Positions 57,101 to 64,000 of a stretch of DNA of 64,000 nucleotides are shown in pieces. Location of the stretch: the NCBI GenBank assembly GCA_032622095.1, contig CP136065.1, forward strand, positions 116,229,195 to 116,293,194, read 5' to 3'. This DNA is from Siphonodentalium dalli. Taxonomy: Eukaryota > Mollusca > Scaphopoda > Gadilida > Siphonodentaliidae. The number at the start of each line of letters is the position of its first letter. Within the stretch, counting starts at the first letter, position 1. The translations under genes and the position numbers were made by a program. The notes beneath the pieces were generated by a model. That model saw nothing but the letters and a program-made list of their open reading frames with translations, searched no databases and was not told where the DNA came from.

Positions 57101-58721
57101 TATGGGAGACTCACACTGGCACAGGATTTTTAATGCTGCACCAGTGCAGCTCCAGTCATGAAAGGGTTAAGTAGGCTGATAATGCGACACCAATTTAATT
57201 ACTAGTAGTTGATTTACAAACCAGCTGACAACTTTTTTACTCAAATTGCAAAATAATTTGTTTTTTCTTCCAAACCGTTCTATCAGTCATAATAGCATGG
57301 GAAAAATGAAAATAATTGAGATATTAAAGCCGTATTATGTACTTATCCAGGTGCGTGAAACTAATAAGTTGGTATTCAGGCGCTATGCCAACTGGTGGAA
57401 TGTAGCATTCTAGTAAAATCGCTGAGAATTTCAAACAAATAGACCTTTCCACTTCACAGAAAACATTGTCTGAACTACACACAATTGTAAATATTTACTT
57501 CTCGATTCGGGACGCAACTATCTGCGATAAACTAACGAAAACGATTTCGCCATCGAGAGTCACTGTATTTAATTAATATATATAAAGAATGACGGTGCTT
57601 GTTGTCAATTTGGATATAATATTTATAAAATTAACTACTTTGAGCAAGATTATACTCCATTTCTATTTGATCGCCCTACCAGAGTGTTTCACATCACTTT
57701 AAATATGTCAGGTTTATTTATTTTTATTGGCAAAAAAAACTGATTTAAAGTGAAAACTTGTATATGAGATTTGTATTCACCAGGATCATGTGGAATGATC
57801 GCCAAATGGTATGTCAAGACCTGCCTGTTTGTTTTTTTAATGTTCCCCTGCTCCATCTAGGATATTTTTCCCTGATGCTTATAATCCAACTTATAAAATT
57901 GATTTGGCCTACAATATATTATACTAATATTCCCTTCAATGTGTGATATTTTTGTAATTGAGCTGTATTGAGTGAATTATTTTGGTGTAAATGAGTTTTG
58001 AAGTGAATGTTGTCGCCCTTTTGAAGAAATTAATATAGATGTATTTTATATGTCATCCATGAAGATATAGATCCTTATATATGGAATGACATATAGGTAA
58101 TTAGAATACTCTGGAAAAAAATTACTGCTTCATCGAGCTTGATTGGTTGTGGGAATCTCTTTTTTAGTATAATTTTATTTTATTAGCTCATTCAAACATA
58201 GTTGTTGGCAAGACCTTCATCATTGTTATAAAAACCATATAGATGGCTACATATTTACATGAATGTTGAAAGCTATGTTCAAATGAGCTAACTGAATTAT
58301 ACTACATATTTGCTGTGATCCATTCTGTATTGGGTCACCACACCTATTGGGCTCTGAATTGACTATTTTATTGCCAAGATTGAGGGGGCCCTCATCGTGA
58401 TATAATAAACCAATTGCCAGGATTGACCAGCTATTAAGGCCTAAACTACATTATTTATAAGAATTTGGTAATTGGAAAGCCAAAGTGAAGATTTTCTTAT
58501 TCCCATAGGTATATAATTTTATATAGCTGTTGAATATTGTAGAGGTACATATGGACCTGCCAGGGTTGGTCTATGTTTGGGGTGAAAAAAAAACTCCTAA
58601 TATTCCAAGTTTGTTATTTCATGGCAACCCTAGCACTATATGAAAGATGTACTAGTGTTATATTGTTCTTAATATATAACCATTAATAAAAGTCTCTTTT
58701 TGGAGGGGTAGATCATACCGT
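54117..58721. other. 4.6 kb without a recognisable gene
   Basis: AT-rich with short chance frames only. Noted items: a 'tagtattactac' / 'gtattactattg' stretch at 54600-54785, a cluster of 'cccgata' motifs in both orientations at 54868-54912, and an AATAAA cluster at 55708-55721. Part of this could be TRIM 3' UTR, which the sequence alone does not settle. Confidence 0.4.
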
Positions 58722-58763
58722 AAATCTCTACTCTGGCTACGACCATAGCCAGAGTAGAGATTT
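58722..58763. repeat. Perfect 17-bp stem hairpin
   Basis: 'aaatctctactctggct' pairs exactly with 'agccagagtagagattt' around an 8-base loop. It could be a tiny foldback insertion or a structured element. Confidence 0.85.
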
Positions 58764-59020
58764 GTAGCATGATAAAGGGAGGGGGTGATCAGAATTTCAG
58801 TAACGAGTGATTTTTTATTCCGGCCTCTTTTTAGCACCCACTTCCCTTGTGGTTTACGATTTCAAAATTATTTTGCTATATAATTTTGAGATACCCTTTT
58901 TTGTACGCCCATTTTAAATACAGTCCATATTTCCTCTCTTGATAACTTTAGTTCTACTAAAATAAATGGAATTGTATGTATGGTAGGTTCCCTACCATAC
59001 AATAGTGATCATAGGGAAAC

Positions 59021-59090
59021 GGATAGCTCAGTTGGTTAGTGGGCCGACCTCTGAGCTACACCTTCGATACAGTCGAAGGTTTGAATGGTA
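59021..59090 (+). ncRNA. tRNA-like / SINE-type fragment
   Basis: 'tagctcagttggttagt' (59024) is a good RNA polymerase III A-box. 'ggtttgaatgg' (59079) is an acceptable B-box at usual tRNA spacing. The acceptor stem and anticodon arm do not fold convincingly, so a tRNA-derived SINE head is likelier than a working tRNA gene. The body and tail of such a SINE are not clear. Confidence 0.45.
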
Positions 59091-59257
59091 TTAGTCGGAT
59101 TTGTGTCACCATTTGCATTCCCAGTACCATGGGCATCATGAGTCAACCATCAATGTCATGATCAATGCTCTGAAAATGATTCCAGAAGCGAAAAGAAATC
59201 AATTTGAAAAATAAATACTGGGCGAATTTCATACCTCCGTTCCTCTCATAATGTCAG

Positions 59258-59703
59258 GGCTAGGGATGGCACAATGTCTATCACCATCGGATCAGAAGCC
59301 GATGCTAATAGCTGTCCTATGTGCAACAAGTGTGCACATTTTTAAAGATTTCTACTGTGATGAAGAAGTCGCGGGTTAATCGATCAAGTTACCATTGAGC
59401 AAGTCTCATATTCTGAATATTAAAAAAAATCTGTTAATATTTGTTCAAGTTATCATGCCATACAGATGGTAATGTGAAAATGTTTGAGGTGAAAAATGGA
59501 GATAGTGCCTGATAGCGCAATAACTTGAACAATTATTTTAATATTCGGAATATGAGAATTGTTCAACGGTGACTTGATCAATTAATCCACGACTTCTTCG
59601 CCACAGTAGGGATCCTTAAAAACACATGCACTTGTTACACATGGGACAGCCATTAGCATTGGCTAATCTTTGATGGTGTGCCTAGCATTGTGTCATCCCT
59701 GGC
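59258..59703. mobile_element. Palindromic MITE with ~165-bp inverted ends
   Basis: The left end 'ggctagggatggcacaatg' mirrors the right 'cattgtgtcatccctggcc'. Pairing continues inward for most of each half, with 'tgaagaagtcg' against 'cgacttcttcg' and 'tcatattctgaatatt' against 'aatattcggaatatga'. About 15% mismatches suggest an old insertion. No frame. Confidence 0.88.
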
Positions 59704-60107
59704 CATGACCCACCGCCTGCCTAATCACCCGCCCTCTCGAGAATCAACTTTGCCAAACTATAGGTAGAGTTTTTCTCTTGAACAATAAAATAAAAAAATC
59801 AAACAGATTTGAATCTTCTGAACTGCAATTTGAAATAAGCCAATGAGTGACATATTATGTCACCGTGGCAGTCTTTTGTTATATTTTGTTTAATTTTTGC
59901 TAAATATGTATTTTATTCACCCACCGTTTTCAACAAAAAAATTGTTGGAATGATCTGTGTAATTGCAATGACACTTCAATGTATTAATAGACTGTAGCTG
60001 TCCCAGAAAGTAGAATTATCACATTACCACAATTAGCTTCAAGCTAACAAGCTAACACAAATCTGTACCTTCATTACAAATACAGATACAGCATATACAT
60101 ATTTAGC
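59704..60107. other. Non-coding
   Basis: No gene is seen. Confidence 0.5.
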
Positions 60108-60573
60108 TTAAAGGTACTCAATCCGTAAAGAGGGTCCCCCATCTCAACAGATTCCAACAACAACAATCCGATCAGAGGGTCCTATATTACTATTTCTTTG
60201 GCTTTGGGGGTAAAAAATATTTGATTCGAGTCGAGGAACCCATCAAACAAAGCTCAGAGTTATTAGATATTGATTTTTGAAATTTGTTATGTTCTCGAGA
60301 TGAGTACTAATAACTGCCGTAATCTGCTCTGGATGTGTACTCCAAATCTATTCAAACAGACAAGGATGGATAACTCTAAAATCAAGTGGTAATTTTAACG
60401 CAATTTTGACTGAGTTCTGGGCCAGATAGTATTCCCGATAATGACAAATAATAGATTTCTAAAATCGATATCTAACAAATCTGAGCTTTGATGGGTGACT
60501 TCCTCGACTCGAATTAAATATTTTTGACCCCCGAAGCCATTGAGAGGAGTTTTATCGGATTGAGTACCTTTAA
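60108..60573. mobile_element. MITE family A, copy 2
   Basis: It starts 'ttaaaggtactcaatccg' and ends 'cggattgagtacctttaa'. It is closely the reverse complement of the copy at 5583-6069, for example in 'attccaacaacaacaatccg' and 'ctgggccagatagtattccc'. Confidence 0.88.
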
Positions 60574-61394
60574 CGTTTAGAAAGTATACAGTCAAGGAAA
60601 GAAATTTTTAAGAATAATTTTTTTTAATATATTTGCACATAGCAGCACATGCTTTGGTGATAAGTATATTCTAGAGTCGAATAGTCTGCAGTTTCTTTTA
60701 CCCTTTGCATCTCAGGGTAGAGAACAACTGGTTCTCAGTCATTATATCGAGGGTCTCATGCAGAAAGGGGCTAACTCAATACTAACAAAGAAGGGAGATA
60801 GCCCCTCTCTGAATGAGACCTTCGATTTATATGAGAAATCATCCTGGATGGGTGATTAGTGAACTCATAGTAACAAAAAAACAGCAAACAAACAAACACA
60901 CAAAGAAAAACAAAAACATTGTGTCAAACTGATGACAGGGTTATTTCTTATACTCAAAATAATCGTTGATATTGATTTTGCCAGTTGTTGATTGAGAGAC
61001 AGCTGTGTTGTATTATCATTGGTATATTTCAGTAAAACATAATAAGCAATGTGAATTTTAAAAATGTTATGTGTTTGACAAAAAAGTACAGCCAAATATA
61101 TTAACCCGAAACCTGGGATAAACTGACCCTGAGAATAAGGATGACCCAACCCAAGTTAATACATTTATCCATATGCTGTCAGTTTGATATTTTATGTTAC
61201 AATATCTAGTCATGGAAAGGGGTAGTTGCTAAGTGGCACTGTTAATGCTATTTTAATTGTTTATTTATTCTGTATGCTGCCTTTTTATGCATATGGTGTT
61301 TGCCAATAAATTTGTTATGCTATGAGTTGGGTTTTGTTTATCTCTTTTTCTCTGGGAAGCCAAATGAAATGGGTATTATATGAAAGATTATTCC
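60574..61394. other. Non-coding with one imperfect hairpin
   Basis: 'gagggtctcatgcagaaagg' (60749) pairs with the reverse of 'ctctctgaatgagaccttcg' near 60810-60829. No gene. Confidence 0.5.
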
Positions 61395-62500
61395 ATAACG
61401 GTTGGCATTAGGTTTGGTTGGGTTGACGTTGTTGGAAATATAACGTTGGCCCAACGTTGTGCCAACGCGAACATGCCAACGGAATTATCTGCAGTAAATT
61501 GGTTGGGTTGGCCCTTGGTTGGCCCAACGTATTCCTCCCAACCGTTGAAAGTATAACGTTGGGCCAACGCCAACACGAAAATGGAATTTACTGTACACAT
61601 CACATTGGTTGGTTTACGTTGTTAAGGTATTAAGGTATTCCTCCCATGCAACAGTTGGAATTATAACGTTGGTCGAATGTTGCAATGGGTCAACACTAAC
61701 GGCCTCATGGCAGTCCAATTACATATAGCGTACATGTGATATAAATCTCAACGATATGCCGATACTTTGTTCCGTAAACACACGTACAATCATTGCTGAC
61801 ACAATATATGCAACGATATGTCATAAAATACGTTGGATGGTGTCGGTTGGTATATCGTTGGTACAACGTAATGATGGCGTAGAAAGCTCTGACGTCAAAC
61901 TCTACGCGCGTGCAAATAAAGGATTCAGTTTCTTTAATTAGGAATTCAAGGATTTGTTCGTTCTTTAGATGCCACCATCGGTCATCGAGTCGCTATCCGA
62001 GGTAGGTTTACGTTTGTGAGAAACTACTCTTTTGTGTAAAACTAATTATTTTTCCCAATATTTTTCTCGGAATCACAAAGTTCTGAATGTTTGCACGGCG
62101 TCCATATAAGTTATAGCGGAGAATACTTATTGACATGCATAGTAGTTTCTCACAAACTTGCATCAGATAGCGACATGGTGGCTGAAGGTGGTAACTGAAT
62201 TATGAACGGATTATTGGATGCCAAAAAAAATATAAAAAATTCCCCAACGTTATGCCAACCAATTTAGTTTGAGTTCCCAACGTTGTCCCTCCGTTGGGTC
62301 AACGTTATGCCAATCAAAGGGATTCGTTTCCAACGTTATGCCAACCATGTGGTCTGGATATCAACGTTGGGCCAACGCTCTGTATATGTCGTCCAACGTT
62401 GGCCCAATGCGTTGGCCCAACGTTGACCCAATGAGCAAAATTACGTTGGCCCAACCATTCAGATGATGGTTGTGCCAAACGTTGGCCCAACCATGTCATG
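61395..62500. repeat. CAACGTTGG-rich repeat region
   Basis: The left block (61399-61690) and right block (62245-62500) are packed with 'ccaacgttgggccaacg' variants, a near-palindromic unit. Between them is the MITE at 61971-62182 and about 280 bp of plain sequence. Frames across it are repeat artefacts. Confidence 0.8.
61971..62182. mobile_element. Short MITE with inverted ends
   Basis: 'gccaccat' ... 'gtcgctatccgaggtagg' and 'gtttgtgagaaactact' on the left are mirrored by 'agtagtttctcacaaac', 'gatagcgacatggtggc' on the right. About 210 bp, non-coding. Confidence 0.75.
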
Positions 62501-62698
62501 CTATCTGGAATTGTTGATGGATTCCACATCCAGTGACTTCTACTATCTCATGATGCTGTGTGAATTCCTCAGTGATATTATGTTTGTCCTAATTGAGCGT
62601 CGACGCAGAAATCGCATCGTTCGCATCGCCATCTGAATAGGCCTTCACTCTTAATGTCTCAAATAAAAGTGCAGGGTGGATATCCTGATAATCTTTTT

Positions 62699-63215
62699 AG
62701 CTCACCTGAGACGAAGTCTCCGGTGGAGCTATAGTCATCACTACTCGTCCGTCCGTCAAGAATCATCTTCTTCTCCAGTACCCTAAGGCCAAATGGGTTC
62801 ATATTTGGTGTGGATGTTCCCTGGTTGACTCAGACTCAGATTAAAATAAGGTCACTGAGTCAAATAGTTTCGAAGCTAGGGCCATAACTCTTTCCCACCA
62901 TAGTAATTCTTAAAACAACTTCTTTTCAAGAACCATATCAGGCCTATTTAGCTTATATTTGGTATGGAAGGTCCTTGGGTGACTGGGGGTCAGATTTGTT
63001 CAAATGGGGTCACTGGGTCAAATAGGGGCAGAATCAGGGACATAACTCTATTCTCCCTAGTAATTATTAGAACGACTTCTTCTCCAGAATCATTTGGCCG
63101 ATTTAGCTAATATTTTGTATGGTGGGTCCTTGTGTGACTGGGGTTCAGATTTGTTCAAATGGGGTCAGTGTGTCAAATAGGGGCAGTGTCAGGAACATAA
63201 CTTAAAAAAAAAAAA
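62699..63215. repeat. Dispersed 'AGCTCACC...GGTGGAGCT' module, uninterrupted copy
   Basis: Hairpin head (62700-62733), 'tcgtccgtccgtc', then three diverged units with 'ccataactctttcccaccat', 'aaggccaaatgggttcatat' and 'gtccttgggtgactgg'. It ends in an A-run (63204-63218). This copy shows what the module at 38906 looked like before it was interrupted. Confidence 0.8.
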
Positions 63216-64000
63216 AATTGCTGAAGATAAAATTGATAATTGAAGTGCCCAATGGGTGCACATCACCAATTAACTGGACAACTTCAATCTGTTCCTATGT
63301 CTCCCATAGCAGTTGAGGCCTAAGCATAATGAGGTCCCCAGATGGTGAATTTGGTGATGCTAGCCCACATTGCAGGATTGCAGCACTAAATTCACCCTTT
63401 AGGGACCTCATTCTGCAAAAGTCACACTATATTCAGGCTTGGCTGTTCCACTATTATATTCTTAACCACCACCTATCCAGTTGTACTCATTATACCCTGA
63501 TTTGCAAAGAAAACTGGGGGGGGGGTATATTGGATTGGATTGAATTTGTCTGTCAGTATGTCCTCCCATCCATCCCTCTGTTGGGATGTCTCCATCCGTC
63601 CATCAATTTTGTTCTTCTCCACATACATATTAAAGACCGAATGGGTTTATATATTTTGACTCACATTCAGATTTGTTCATCAGGTCATATAGGTGAGAAG
63701 CCAGGGCCATAACTCTTTCCCTCCATAGTAATTCTTCAAAAACCATCAGGCCTATTTAGCTTTTGGTATGGAGGGTCCTTTGGTGAGTGGGGTTCAGATT
63801 TGTACACGTGAGGTCATTTTTAGGAAACTTTTGAGGAAAATCAGTTTTCTTCAACTCTTAAAATCTACCGTTTGAAATTTCTAGATGAATGGATCTCATA
63901 GATGGGGATTCACATTTGTTCAAATAGGGGCAGAGATAAGAGATTTAACTCTCAACCACCCACTCTACCTGTATGTATGCTGTTTGATACTGGTATAATA
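63216..64000. repeat. Further module fragment at the window edge
   Basis: A G-run (63517-63525) and 'ccatccatccctctgttggg' lead into the same 'ggccataactctttccctcc' phrases as the module at 62699. It runs to the window end. The 127-codon plus frame at 63329-63712 crosses it and is not supported as a gene. Confidence 0.5.

Noticed and set aside
59021-59093. Functional tRNA gene
   Set aside because: The A- and B-boxes are present but no convincing acceptor stem or anticodon loop could be folded.
63329-63712. 127-codon plus-strand frame near the window end
   Set aside because: Runs across a G-run and dispersed repeat module, with no domain seen.

Overview
This is a eukaryotic (metazoan) window: AT-rich, almost gene-empty and crowded with repeats, with one clear intron-containing host gene. 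The host gene is a TRIM2/TRIM3-type RING/B-box/filamin/NHL protein. The repeat types suggest a marine invertebrate, probably a lophotrochozoan such as a mollusc: a Ty3/gypsy element, CR1-like LINE remains, many short inverted-repeat elements, and dispersed modules built on 'AGCTCACC...GGTGGAGCT' hairpins and 'CGTCCGTCCGTC' stretches. The species call is inference.

Layout. 0-9 kb: short inverted-repeat elements (one hAT-like with an 8-bp target duplication), two 'GGGATGGAATGGTGG' minisatellites, a GCTTAAGC palindrome array and a roughly 190-bp tandem module. 9-13 kb: a foldback element whose arms are arrays of roughly 170-bp repeats, around a decayed transposase-like core. 13.4-15.6 kb: a near-perfect inverted repeat with 640-bp arms. 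15.6-33.8 kb: a nest of elements. The outermost layer is a locus with a 531-codon transposase-like ORF and eight copies of a 14-bp direct repeat. Inside it is a 13.2-kb TTAA-bounded piggyBac-like segment (15728-28940). Inside that is a young Ty3/gypsy element (16261-26572) with 1132-bp LTRs, a primer-binding site, a polypurine tract and an intact 1691-codon polyprotein. That element is flanked by a perfect 81-bp duplication instead of the usual 4-6 bp. 34.2-37.2 kb: a broken LINE with an inactivated reverse transcriptase. 37.4-38.0 kb: a 67-bp minisatellite. 38.9-42.3 kb: dispersed modules and a piggyBac-like MITE.

44.1-49.3 kb holds the TRIM2/3-like gene: one large coding exon (725 codons), a 2.9-kb intron and a final 50-codon exon completing the last NHL repeat. 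Each coding exon is closely preceded by a copy of the same MITE family, which has two more copies at 5.6 and 60.1 kb. 49.3-64 kb is non-coding: repeat modules, several long hairpins, a tRNA-like SINE-type fragment at 59.0 kb and a CAACGTTGG-rich array at 61.4-62.5 kb.

The genes do not form a pathway. Apart from the TRIM gene, every coding trace comes from a mobile element, and the main biology here is the layering of those elements.
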